Notes under the pieces: generated by a model | Seen by the model: only the letters and a program-made list of their open reading frames with translations | The model's database searches: none | Told to the model about the DNA's origin: nothing | In this document: piece after piece, positions 54,446 to 63,001 of the stretch | How positions within the stretch are numbered: position 1 is the stretch's first letter | Layout: the number at the start of each line of letters is the position of its first letter | NCBI GenBank assembly: GCA_036322875.1 | Contig: AP027925.1 | Span: forward strand, 186,001-250,000 | Direction: 5' to 3' | Length of the DNA: 64,000 nucleotides | Source of the DNA: Paraimprobicoccus trichonymphae | GTDB lineage: Bacteria; Bacillota; Clostridia; Oscillospirales; Acutalibacteraceae | Position numbers and translations under genes: made by a program

Positions 54446-55665
54446 ATTTTCTGGTACATGTTCTTTACCAACTTTAATATGTTGCTTAGACAATCTGATT
54501 TGTCAAAATTTTCACAAGAATACTTCATTGATTCTAATTTTACTTTATTTTTCAATAAATTTTCTATAATATTGGTGGTTTCTTCAGGTTTTAGTCTTAT
54601 TGCCATATTTTTGCTTAATAAAAATTCTGCGTTTTCCTCTTCTTGACCTGGTATCGCCTGAAAAACTGCCATCGGCAAATTCATTGCCAATGCTTCCGAT
54701 ATAGTAAGTCCCCCTGGCTTTGTTATTATTAAATCTGACACACACATATATTTATCGACTTCATCGGTAAAATAAATAATTCTTGTTTCTTTTTTTATTA
54801 ACTCGGAACTGTCTTTTTCACCAAATTTCAAAACTCTTTTTATTTCATCAAACTTTTTTTCATATTTCTCAAATTGGTTTCTTAACAACTCATAATTTCT
54901 AGGTGTTCTTTTATTGTAAACCAAATTTTCTATATTTTCATATAATTTTTTATTTTTTCCAGTTATTATAATAATCTGAAATTCATAATTTATTTTCAAT
55001 AAATTTCTATATATTTTAAACATATTTTTAAATCCAAATGTGCCGCCCATAATTAAAATAGTATGAAGTTTGTCATTTAACCCCATCTCTTTTAAAATTA
55101 TGTTTTTATCTCTTTTAGCATAAAAATTACCATCTATCGGTATGCCGTAAGAGTGAATTATGTTTTTATCTACTCCTAGCTTTATCATAGTATTTTTCAT
55201 GTCTTCATTGGCAACAATATAAGCATTTATATTATTGTTAATCCAAGTTTTATGCGGGGCATAATCTGTCATTACACATATAATAGGTGTACTTATTTTA
55301 TTTTTAGATTTTAACTTAGATACCATTTCGGTTGAAAAAGGATGCGTAGTTATGATTATATCAGGTTTATAACTTTCAATTAACGGTAAAAGTTTACTAC
55401 TTATTAAACTATTTATTTTATATACCACCTTAAACAATGGACTTTTGTTGTTTGTATTTTTGTACATAAATTTATATAAACTTGGAAATTTAGTACAAGA
55501 ATATCTGTAACCTTCTGTTACAGTTTTGTTCAGAATGTGATTTACATATTCTAATGTATCTACCGCGTAAGCTGAAACATCATTTTTTTCAAAAAATGTC
55601 TTTATAGTATTTGATACTTTCATATGACCACCACCGGTAGATGCAGATAAAATTATAACTTTCAA
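54436..55665 (-). CDS. Processive diacylglycerol glucosyltransferase-like (UgtP/MGDG synthase family)
   Basis: This family adds glucose or galactose to diacylglycerol to make membrane glycolipids. The 409-residue protein has ILSASTGGGHMKVS at the start, TTHPFSTEMVSKL, CVMTDYAPHKTWI, ILIMGGTFGFKNM and LIITKPGGLTISEALAMNLPMAVF with GQEEENAEF, all family hallmarks. The start is TTG 55665 with AAAGGAT. Its end overlaps the 5' boundary of the tRNA-Val gene by ten bases. Confidence 0.9.
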   Translation of the reverse strand: MKVIILSASTGGGHMKVSNTIKTFFEKNDVSAYAVDTLEYVNHILNKTVTEGYRYSCTKFPSLYKFMYKNTNNKSPLFKVVYKINSLISSKLLPLIESYKPDIIITTHPFSTEMVSKLKSKNKISTPIICVMTDYAPHKTWINNNINAYIVANEDMKNTMIKLGVDKNIIHSYGIPIDGNFYAKRDKNIILKEMGLNDKLHTILIMGGTFGFKNMFKIYRNLLKINYEFQIIIITGKNKKLYENIENLVYNKRTPRNYELLRNQFEKYEKKFDEIKRVLKFGEKDSSELIKKETRIIYFTDEVDKYMCVSDLIITKPGGLTISEALAMNLPMAVFQAIPGQEEENAEFLLSKNMAIRLKPEETTNIIENLLKNKVKLESMKYSCENFDKSDCLSNILKLVKNMYQKMDV

Positions 55666-55994
55666 GCTTTATATCCTTTTACAAAATAATAATTTAACAA
55701 AAATTTACAAAAAATTAATTTGAAGCATATCCAAAAAATACATGATAATATTTATATACAAGTGATGTGTTTAATTAGGTAAATTATGCAATTTTTATTA
55801 AATTCACACTCTATAAGTTTATTATATGTCATATAAAAATGTAGTGCAAATTTTTTTCAGTATTGGATAAAGCAAGGTTTTACAAATTTGTAAAAAGAAA
55901 ATGTTTTTTTAGTTGACTTTAAATTTTTTATATGCTAGAATATAATATATACTAAAAATTTCATTTTATTAATTTAAAAAAGTGAGGATAAAAA
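55666..55994. other. Divergent intergenic with promoter
   Basis: About 330 bases between two divergent genes. The only clear signal is the promoter at 55913-55941. Confidence 0.5.
55913..55941 (+). promoter_or_regulatory. Promoter of exported hypothetical gene
   Basis: TTGACT (55913-55918), a 17-base spacer with TATG before the -10, and TAGAAT (55936-55941) lie 53 bases before the ATG. A GTGAGGA ribosome site is at 55982. Confidence 0.65.
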
Positions 55995-56552
55995 ATGAAA
56001 ATTTCAAAAACAAAAAAATTGTTTTGCATTACTACAGCTAATTTACTTATGGTATTTCCTGCATTTGGACCAAATTTGTTGAAAGCTGATAATAATAATA
56101 CTGAAAAAGTTATTGTGAGAAAAAATTCAGTAAAACGTCAAAAAAGAATAAATTGGGGAGGCTTGATTTTGCCTAGCTGTGTAACTCTTGCTGGTGTATA
56201 TGGCGCATTTGCACAGAATATATATAAAAAAAATCAACATCACGATTATTTACTTAAAATTATAAAAATTTATAAAGATGGTAACTATACTGTTTCTGTT
56301 ACAGCAGATGGAAAACTTACACTAAACGTTGGTAATGATTACTTTAGTTTGAAGGGTGATAGTATAGTTGATATCGATATCGAAAAATTAAAAAAATTTA
56401 GACAAGTGAGTGGGTTTTTTGCTCAATGTTCTTATGATGATTTATCAGAGTTTAAAAAATTTGAAGATGAAATAGAAAAAATCGGGGATGGCTGGTGGAA
56501 TCATACCGTTAGTTGGTTTACTTTTGGTAAACTTGGAGCTCCAAAATCCTAA
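55995..56552 (+). CDS. Exported hypothetical protein
   Basis: The 185-residue protein has a signal peptide (KKLFCITTANLLMVFPAFGPNLLKA), a basic stretch, a second hydrophobic segment (GGLILPSCVTLAGVYGAFA) and a soluble C-terminal domain with beta-like text (GNYTVSVTADGKLTLNVG). No family is recognised. Its two-hydrophobic-segment start resembles the PP1-like phosphatase at 61509 and the calpain-like protein at 19071, so the three may share an export style. Confidence 0.65.
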   Translation: MKISKTKKLFCITTANLLMVFPAFGPNLLKADNNNTEKVIVRKNSVKRQKRINWGGLILPSCVTLAGVYGAFAQNIYKKNQHHDYLLKIIKIYKDGNYTVSVTADGKLTLNVGNDYFSLKGDSIVDIDIEKLKKFRQVSGFFAQCSYDDLSEFKKFEDEIEKIGDGWWNHTVSWFTFGKLGAPKS

Positions 56553-56697
56553 TTAAAATAATAATTAAGTGGTTTTTAAACTGAGTTTTGTAGTTTCAAA
56601 AAAATTTTGTTCGTCGGCAATTCTAAAGAAAATAAGTTTTTACATTCCTTGGAAAAGTTATCTAAGATAGGAAAGTCACCTCTCCTATTTCGACTCC

Positions 56698-56732
56698 AGA
56701 ACCGGACTTGACACTTTCACGTCATCCGGCTC
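56698..56732 (-). ncRNA. Group II intron domain V
   Basis: On the minus strand GAGCCGGATGACGTGAAAG followed by TGTCAAGTCCGGTTCT forms the conserved 34-base catalytic hairpin with a GAAA-type loop. It appears intact, so the RNA might still fold if a maturase were supplied in trans. Confidence 0.9.
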
Positions 56733-56953
56733 CTCAGCTGTATGGCACTTGTCATGCGCACCTCGAATTTCTTTCCTTACTTTTCTCCCAATATACTTTA
56801 TCTCCATCGAACGACGACCTATCACCTTGTGTTTTAACATGTCTCGTTATTTTAACGTTACTGTGTAATTTCAAGATGTTTGCTTTGTCGTGCGTTACGA
56901 GCCTCCATTTGCAACCATTAATCTCCCTGTAATATTTGCGCATTACCCATTTT

Positions 56954-58025
56954 TTACCTTTTTTTCGGGTGCCTTTTACACGCCCATCTCCAAGTCATTT
57001 TAAAGACTTGATGTTTCATTTTGTTAAAAATTTTTCCAGCAACCGATTTCAGATAATATTCACACCATCCGGTTATTACTGGGTTAAGCATACCTATCAA
57101 TTCTTTTTGTTTCTTCGCATATGCACTTCTTATTCTTTTTCGTATAACCTCAATATGTCTGGATTGCGCCTCTTTACTGGGCATTATTAGCGTTTTGAAA
57201 CCTTGTCTACTTCGCCAGTCCTTAAACTGCCTCATATGAAAACCCAGGAAATTAAATCCAATCAGGTTATCATTCACCTTTTTAAGCGTGTGTGCAATGC
57301 GAGTTTTGGTTTCGCTTAATTGCAATCCTATCTCTTTTAGCCATTCGACAATGTAATTCTTAGCTTTATTAACGATTTCTCGACTTTCACGAGTAACAAC
57401 AAATTCATCCGCATATCTTGTGTTTCTGTACCATTTCATGGTTCTTCCAGTCTTACCTTTGCTTTTTTCGTACTTCATGATGTCTTTCATTAATGCTGTT
57501 TTTACATCGAATTCAAGTCCGTGCAATACTATGTTTGCTAACAGTGGTGACACCACGCCCCTTTGAGGACACGACCGACTTGGTCTAAATCCGTAACTGT
57601 TAGGTTCGAATTTTGCTTCCCATTCCGGCTTTAATGCCAGTTTCACTAGAGCTTGCCTTGCTCTGTCAACCATTACTGGTATCCCTAGTGGACGCTTCTC
57701 TAACTTTCCTGGCTTTGGAATCCATACCCTTCTTACAGGTTTGCTTTTAGTTCCTAACTTTAATTAATTTTCGTTCTTTGGTTAGTGTTTTTACCCCATC
57801 GATTCCGGCAGTATTTCTGCCTTTATTGACCTGTAAAACACGTTTGACTGCTAGGAGTTTTGCGTTTCTAGAGTTTATTAACAGTCTTTGCAATTGGTGT
57901 ACTTTTTTCGTATCGTTTCTTTTCGAAGCTTGGTAAATTCGTTTTTGAATCTTAAAGACGGCTCTTTCTAGCGTGTGCCAATTTATGCTGTCCCATTCGT
58001 ACCTTGTCGTAATAGACTGTTTCAT
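56954..58025 (-). pseudogene. ltrA: Intron-encoded reverse transcriptase/maturase, broken
   Basis: The N-terminus from ATG 58025 (GAGGAG site) reads to GIDGVKTLTKERK, then shifts frame near 57750 to VRRVWIPKPGKLEKRPLGIPV and RQALVKLALKPEWE. FRPSRSC is joined directly to PQRGVVSPLLANI, so the RT core between these motifs is deleted. The catalytic YADD is YADE. The maturase X domain (RHIEVIRKRIRSA ... MLNPVITGWCEYY) is present. Not active. Confidence 0.85.
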
Positions 58026-58538
58026 AATATTTTCTCCTCTAATCACAACTTTATCCTCCATATAACTCACGTCAGCATATTACGGGCATTACCCCGCACA
58101 TTTGCTTCTTGAGTCATCCCACTGTCTAGTGTTTACGGTTGACTACCTGCTTGATTCCTCAAGAACCTCTAGACAGTTACCCCATTCCGTGAATGTATTT
58201 CAAGTTTAACTTAGGCATGTGCTATTTACCAGAAACTTCAGAACACCGAGATACCCTTTAAACCTGATATCCCCTTACTTCGTTTCATTCTGCTCGTATC
58301 AGTTTTGTTTCGAACATCTCTCATAACGATACTTCACAGCATATTTTCGTCGTTGCTATATTAAACTGAGCTTGGGCGGGATCAACTATCCAAACTAAGC
58401 CTTTCGCCCTTTTCTCACATGCTTGCACCCATAGTTGTGTCATTTCCTATAAGTGTGCGGGTCCAATGTCGGGAATAGTGAAATTTAACCACCTACAATC
58501 ACAGTTTCAGACACCAGTTAGGCGGCTTCGGGGCGCAC

Positions 58539-58961
58539 TTTAAAAACTGAATCAGCAATAGCTTTACTTAAAAAAGCCATTCATAATCAAATTCAAAGTA
58601 AACTTCTTATTTTTCTTTTATTATTTACACCCTGATCGACCAAAAATCAAGCAGATTCTTGGTTTTAAGTTCTCAGCAATTACTCGTCTTACGTAAGCTC
58701 CATTTCATTTCAAGTATAAATTCCTGTGATTCCTATGGTATTTAATTTTTAATACATAAAAAATTTTTTGAATGTTTACAAAGCTATACGACATTACCTA
58801 CAAAAATACATAAGTTTTGATGGTCCTATTGCGCCAATTATCACTGATGTTAGAGAATAAACGGAATATACATATGTTTTTTCAATCAATTATAATAAAC
58901 AATCTAACTATTAAGCGTGGAATTGTTGGTTTTTTTATTTAATATATTAAGTATAGCATGT
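58539..58961. other. Intergenic with partial repeat copy 9
   Basis: It holds the 5' exon of the intron (58539-58596, reading AFLSKAIADSVFK on the minus strand), the partial repeat and AT-rich sequence. No other gene is recognised. Confidence 0.4.
58632..58755 (-). repeat. Promoter-bearing dispersed repeat, copy 9 (3' half only)
   Basis: It contains TGAAATGGAGCTTACGTAAG, the core GACGAGTAATTGCTGAG and the last hairpin region, but the promoter half is missing. It stops about 95 bases before the intron 5' end. Confidence 0.8.
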
Positions 58962-59696
58962 CTATACAGTTTCGGGGTTATAAACATAGTATTTGTAAGT
59001 ATATTCATAACTAACTTTTATCCATAGAATATCTTCTTTTTCAAAAGGTATAAAACTTTCTGCAAGATTTAGTACCTTTTTGTCTTTTGTAATTATTGTT
59101 TTTTTGTCTTTTCCCACTAAGAAATATCCATATCCATATTCTTTTTTTGATCCCCGATTTTTATAATCTTCTTCGCTTATTTCTAAAACTCTAGAATATT
59201 CAAGATTTTCTTCAAATTCGTCTACACTAAAAAATTAAAAACTAATTTCATAATTAACAGATTCTAAATCAGTATCGAGTATGAAATATTTTTGTTTACC
59301 ATTTTCCTCAACTAATATCCATTTAACATTAAGGTTATTTTCAGGTCTAAAGAATATAAAAGATTTTTCTTTTTTTGTGCCTACCATATCACCAAATTTA
59401 ACGACGTAAAGTTCTTTTTCTGTTTTAGTACACATATAGGTTGAAATAACACGAAATTTTTTGAAATCTGTCTCTTCTTTTAAAAATTTTTCAACTTCAT
59501 TTTCACTAAAAAAATCATCGCGGAAGCAATATTTACAAACAGAAATTTCCGCTATTGTTGTTAAAACAGTGTCTACACCAACACCTATACATGTTTTAGA
59601 ATTTCTTTGGAATAAATTCCCTTTTTCATTTCTAGCACCAAAATTACATCTCACGATGCATAAATTCAAAGCTAAACTTCTTGATAAAATTTTAAA
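58962..59696 (-). pseudogene. Lipoprotein-family paralogue with two domains and an in-frame stop
   Basis: The frame opens at about 59696 without a standard start (FKILSRSLALNLCIVRCNF, compare the lipobox region of the 60640 gene). It continues FFSENEVEKFLKEETDFKKFRVIS ... WILVEENGKQKYFILDT, meets TAA at 59235, and goes on in the same frame with a second copy of the domain (FFSVDEFEENLEYSRVLEI ... DILWIKVSYEYTYKYYVYN) to 58962. The promoter and start seen for its paralogue are lost here. It looks like a two-domain gene split by a stop. Confidence 0.6.
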
Positions 59697-59734
59697 TTAA
59701 ATATTATTTTTATGATTTTAGAAAAGTATCAATA

Positions 59735-59763
59735 CAAAAAACAGCTGATACTATCTCAACTGT
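59735..59763 (-). terminator. Terminator of the 59802 gene
   Basis: On the minus strand ACAGTTGA-GATAGTA-TCAGCTGT is followed by six T. It lies about 40 bases after the stop at 59802. A second, similar hairpin occurs at 61372-61399. Confidence 0.75.
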
Positions 59764-59801
59764 TTATGTAAATTTAATTTATTTAATATAAAAAACAATG
59801 A

Positions 59802-60434
59802 TCAATCCGGATAAAAAGACACATTACCATTTGTCACACCATACATAACTCCACTTTGGATGTTAATTCTTGGGTTAATAATGTCTCCATGGATTTGCTC
59901 CATATAGTCACGATTGTCATTCGGATTAAATTTTAAACTTAAGTCTTCAAAATTATTGCTATATAAATCATGTTTACGTGCGTTCCAAAACTCTGATCTA
60001 CAAATATCACATATCATAGCATAAGTATTAAGTTTTAATCTATCTATTTCTGCATCATTAAGACCGCTTTCTCTACCTAATTGTGCTACTTTTATTAATA
60101 TTTGATTTATTAATATTGCTCTAAAATTATGTGATCCATGGAACTCTTCATCATCTTTAGATTCTATCCCAATACCTTTCAAAGAAATTGATCTTGTGAG
60201 TTCTCTTAGCTCTCGCTTCTCTGCTTCTGGTATGAAAACTCTTAAAACTTCTTTCGTATAAGCACTATTATTAATGTCTTCATTATTAGTGTTGTTAGAA
60301 GTTAAATTATTTTCAGAATTAATAACTACAGTCTCTGATTTTAATTCCACACCAGTCATATGAGTAAAACCATATCCTGCTCCGCTTAATAACCCCATTG
60401 CTCCCAAAAAAGAAATTATTTCTATTATTGCCAT
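59802..60434 (-). CDS. Membrane-anchored hypothetical protein
   Basis: The 210-residue protein has an N-terminal hydrophobic segment (IIEIISFLGAMGLLSGAGYGF), an Asn/Thr-rich linker and a helical domain (EVLRVFIPEAEKRELRELTRSI; FRAILINQILIKVAQLGRESGL; YAMICDICRSEFWNARK). No family is recognised. It lies between lipoprotein paralogues and shares their promoter type, so it may be co-regulated. Confidence 0.6.
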   Translation of the reverse strand: MAIIEIISFLGAMGLLSGAGYGFTHMTGVELKSETVVINSENNLTSNNTNNEDINNSAYTKEVLRVFIPEAEKRELRELTRSISLKGIGIESKDDEEFHGSHNFRAILINQILIKVAQLGRESGLNDAEIDRLKLNTYAMICDICRSEFWNARKHDLYSNNFEDLSLKFNPNDNRDYMEQIHGDIINPRINIQSGVMYGVTNGNVSFYPD

Positions 60435-60495
60435 ATTGTTTTAATTCTCCTTGATTTTTTAATCACAATAGAATAAATTTTAACGTGTAATTAGT

Positions 60496-60524
60496 ATATT
60501 ACCATTTATTTTATAAAATGTCAA
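60496..60524 (-). promoter_or_regulatory. Promoter of the 59802-60434 gene
   Basis: TTGACA (60524-60519), a 17-base spacer and TAATAT (60501-60496). The -35 region and its flank (TTTTATAAAATGTCAAGTAT on the plus strand) are the same as upstream of the lipoprotein gene at 61221. Confidence 0.7.
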
Positions 60525-60639
60525 GTATTTTTTTATTAAAAAATTTAGGATTTTAAATTTGAAAATCAGCACTGTTTATATATACAGTTTAATAATATTT
60601 ATATATTTAAAAATTAATTTAATTACACTTACATTAATT

Positions 60640-61221
60640 TTATTTGATATCTAAATAAGAGTATGACTCGACATTAATTTTAACATCATTTTGTTTTTTT
60701 TCTCGCATATGCATTTTTTTAAAATCTTTTATATATACATAATATTGTTGTATATTACTATTTTCTTCTTTTATTAGTATCCAATCGACATCTGAATTAT
60801 TTTTGGGATTGAATCCATCTTTTGCAAGACAAAATACTTTATTTTTTGCAATTACACTGTTAATAATGCTATGAATTTTAATTATTTCTTTGATGACGTA
60901 GACACTTGTTTCCATTAATTCAAATTCGCGACATCTGCTGGTAGAGATAACTCTACATTTGATATATTTTATATCTGAGCTCCCAAATTTTCTCATAACC
61001 TCATCATTTTCTTTTATACATTTTTCAGCTTCCTCATCACTGTAAAGTTTTATACTCATGCTGTTAGAAATTAAAATTTTTGTTATTATTCCGAGTAAAC
61101 CAGCTGTACTTACGCTTGCGATTATCTTGGGATATTTTATATCTATTGCTTTGAAATTGCATCCTATAAAACACAAATTTAAAATTAAACACCATGTTAA
61201 AATTTTAATTTTATTGAACAT
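60640..61221 (-). CDS. Lipoprotein, unknown family
   Basis: The 193-residue protein has a signal peptide ending in a lipobox (LNLCFIGC, Cys at residue 21), so it should be lipidated and surface-exposed. The domain reads YSDEEAEKCIKENDEVMRKF, YIKCRVISTSRCREFELMETSVYVI, then VDWILIKEENSNIQQYYVYI. The gene at 58962-59696 has the same layout twice. A PepSY- or cystatin-like small fold is possible but not supported by sequence motifs. Confidence 0.7.
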   Translation of the reverse strand: MFNKIKILTWCLILNLCFIGCNFKAIDIKYPKIIASVSTAGLLGIITKILISNSMSIKLYSDEEAEKCIKENDEVMRKFGSSDIKYIKCRVISTSRCREFELMETSVYVIKEIIKIHSIINSVIAKNKVFCLAKDGFNPKNNSDVDWILIKEENSNIQQYYVYIKDFKKMHMREKKQNDVKINVESYSYLDIK

Positions 61222-61265
61222 TGTTTTATCTTTTCACCCTTTAATTAAATTTTTATAATAATTAT

Positions 61266-61295
61266 ATTATAACATTAATTTTTATAAAATGTCAA
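61266..61295 (-). promoter_or_regulatory. Promoter of the lipoprotein gene
   Basis: TTGACA (61295-61290), an 18-base spacer and TATAAT (61271-61266) lie 45 bases upstream of the ATG. Confidence 0.75.
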
Positions 61296-61371
61296 GTATT
61301 TTTTAGTCAGAAAATTTAAAATTTTAAATTAATTAAATGTTATTTTCATGATTTCAGAAAAATATCAATAT

Positions 61372-61399
61372 AAAAAACAGCTGATATTATTTCAACTGC
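61372..61399 (-). terminator. Duplicated terminator-like hairpin
   Basis: This is nearly the same hairpin as 59735-59763 with its preceding 50 bases. No minus-strand gene ends here, so it is probably a by-product of segmental duplication. It may still block antisense transcription. Confidence 0.5.
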
Positions 61400-61418
61400 T
61401 TTTAATAAAATTTTTTTC

Positions 61419-61448
61419 TTGACATTTATTTTTTCTTTATGATAAACT
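61419..61448 (+). promoter_or_regulatory. Promoter of the phosphatase gene
   Basis: TTGACA (61419-61424), an 18-base spacer and TAAACT (61443-61448), with AAAGGAG at about 61492 before the TTG start. Confidence 0.55.
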
Positions 61449-61508
61449 TAATTATATTATATGTAATTAATTATAAGATTTAATGAAAATTAAAGGAGAA
61501 TTTGTATT

Positions 61509-62921
61509 TTGAAATCAAAAAACTTAAATAAATTTTTAGCTTTCTCGTTGAATACTGTTATGTTATACCAAGTTGGTGTATTTCAACCACTTAGTGCGGT
61601 GAACCTTAAGAAAGCAGGTCAAGTTTTTACATCTACAGTGGTGCCTGCCGCTCTATTGACTCTGGTGGGTGTGGTTGATGCTGTTTTTAATAGAAATCAA
61701 CAAAAAAATAATCCAAAATTAGCAATAACTGATGCTGAAAAAAATTCTGATAACGATAACACAGAAATAAAATCGAATGAAATTTATGCATTTAAACATG
61801 ACATAGAAGATATTTTAAAAGGAAAATATATTATGAAACAAAATATGGAGTTAGAAAAAATTAAAGCTCTTTGTGAAAAATCAATAGATATTTTTAAAAC
61901 CGAACAAAATGTTCTTGAAATTGAAGAGGAAGGTGAAGTTATTTTTGTTGGGGATTTGCATGGCAACGTTGAAGAAACTATATTTTGTATTAATTTTTTC
62001 TTAGATAAGATAATAAACGATGAGTCTTCATGTACTATTGTTTTCTTAGGGGACTACGTTGACAGAGGAAAAAATAGTTTAGCTGTTGTAAATTTAGTCC
62101 TTAGACTCAAACTTTTATACCCAGAGAAAGTTTTTGTTTTGCGTGGAAACCACGAAGATAGAAATTATAACTATTTTAGAAGCTATCAAGACATCAGTGA
62201 TTTAAATGGATCTACTTTTTTAAGTGAATGCCTTGATATTTATGGAGGGAACCAAGATGAATGCTCTTTGATTAGTTACATTATGGGTAACTTAATTAAT
62301 GTTCAAAATTATCAAAATTTAATGAACTATTTCACTGGAGAAGTGAAAGTAACTAAGTTTAAATATAACGACAAATGCGTTGATTGTGCGGGCTACGAAA
62401 TTTGGGATCTTTATAACCAAGTTTTTGAATATTTGCCATTTGCTGCTGTTGTTAATAGGAATAGTAATAAAATTTTTGCTGCCCATGCTGGTATTCCTAC
62501 ATCTGATGGTTTTCGTATTTATGATTTAAATAATTTAAAAAAGCCGGTTCGAGAACCACAAAAAACTTGTGAGCTTAATGATTTAATTTGGTCTGATCCT
62601 TCTGATGATTCCGAATGCAATGTAGAGCCAAATAAGCTTAGAGGTAAAGAATATCGGTGTTTTGGTGAAAACGTATATAAAAAATTTATGCATAATAATA
62701 ATTTAAATGTAGGTATTTTTGGACATCGGAAAATCGATTATGGTTTTTATAAACCGCAATTTAATAGTAAACTAGTCACTGTTTTTTCAGCATCAAATTA
62801 TGAAAATAATAATAATACAGCAGGTATATTAGTTTTTGACATAAAAAGCGCTGGTTGTCGTCCAGTTGGTATTGATGGACTTGGAATTATAAAAAACAAT
62901 GATAGGATAAGTGTAAAATAA
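61509..62921 (+). CDS. Secreted PP1/PP2A-like Ser/Thr protein phosphatase
   Basis: The 470-residue protein starts at TTG 61509. Residues 1-30 form a signal peptide and 36-58 a second hydrophobic segment. An acidic linker follows, then a PPP-family phosphatase domain. Metal and phosphate motifs are GDLHGN (148-153), GDYVDRG (181-187) and LRGNHE (211-216). Later come FAAHAGIP, LIWSDPSD, FGHRKIDYGF and VFSASNYENNNNTAG, which matches the FSAPNYC region of eukaryotic PP1/PP2A. That completeness is unlike short bacterial PrpA/B enzymes. I infer an exported enzyme acting on host phosphoproteins. Confidence 0.88.
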   Translation: MKSKNLNKFLAFSLNTVMLYQVGVFQPLSAVNLKKAGQVFTSTVVPAALLTLVGVVDAVFNRNQQKNNPKLAITDAEKNSDNDNTEIKSNEIYAFKHDIEDILKGKYIMKQNMELEKIKALCEKSIDIFKTEQNVLEIEEEGEVIFVGDLHGNVEETIFCINFFLDKIINDESSCTIVFLGDYVDRGKNSLAVVNLVLRLKLLYPEKVFVLRGNHEDRNYNYFRSYQDISDLNGSTFLSECLDIYGGNQDECSLISYIMGNLINVQNYQNLMNYFTGEVKVTKFKYNDKCVDCAGYEIWDLYNQVFEYLPFAAVVNRNSNKIFAAHAGIPTSDGFRIYDLNNLKKPVREPQKTCELNDLIWSDPSDDSECNVEPNKLRGKEYRCFGENVYKKFMHNNNLNVGIFGHRKIDYGFYKPQFNSKLVTVFSASNYENNNNTAGILVFDIKSAGCRPVGIDGLGIIKNNDRISVK

Positions 62922-63001
62922 TATATTGGGTAATAGTAGTTCATGATTGTCAAAAATTAGGTTGCTAGTATATACTATAATAAACAACTTTGGGAGGAAA
63001 T

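Larger units (their letters stand above)
56660..58538 (-). mobile_element. Group II intron, degenerate
   Basis: The intron 5' end GTGCGCCCCGAAGCC starts at 58538. A typical long domain I region with few coding frames follows, then a maturase remnant, and domains V and VI close it. The 3' border lies near 56665 after the CTATC that ends domain VI. Coding-strand orientation and order are standard for bacterial group II introns. Confidence 0.85.

Noticed and set aside
56708..57190. Plus-strand frames over the intron
   Set aside because: They are antisense to domain V and the maturase.
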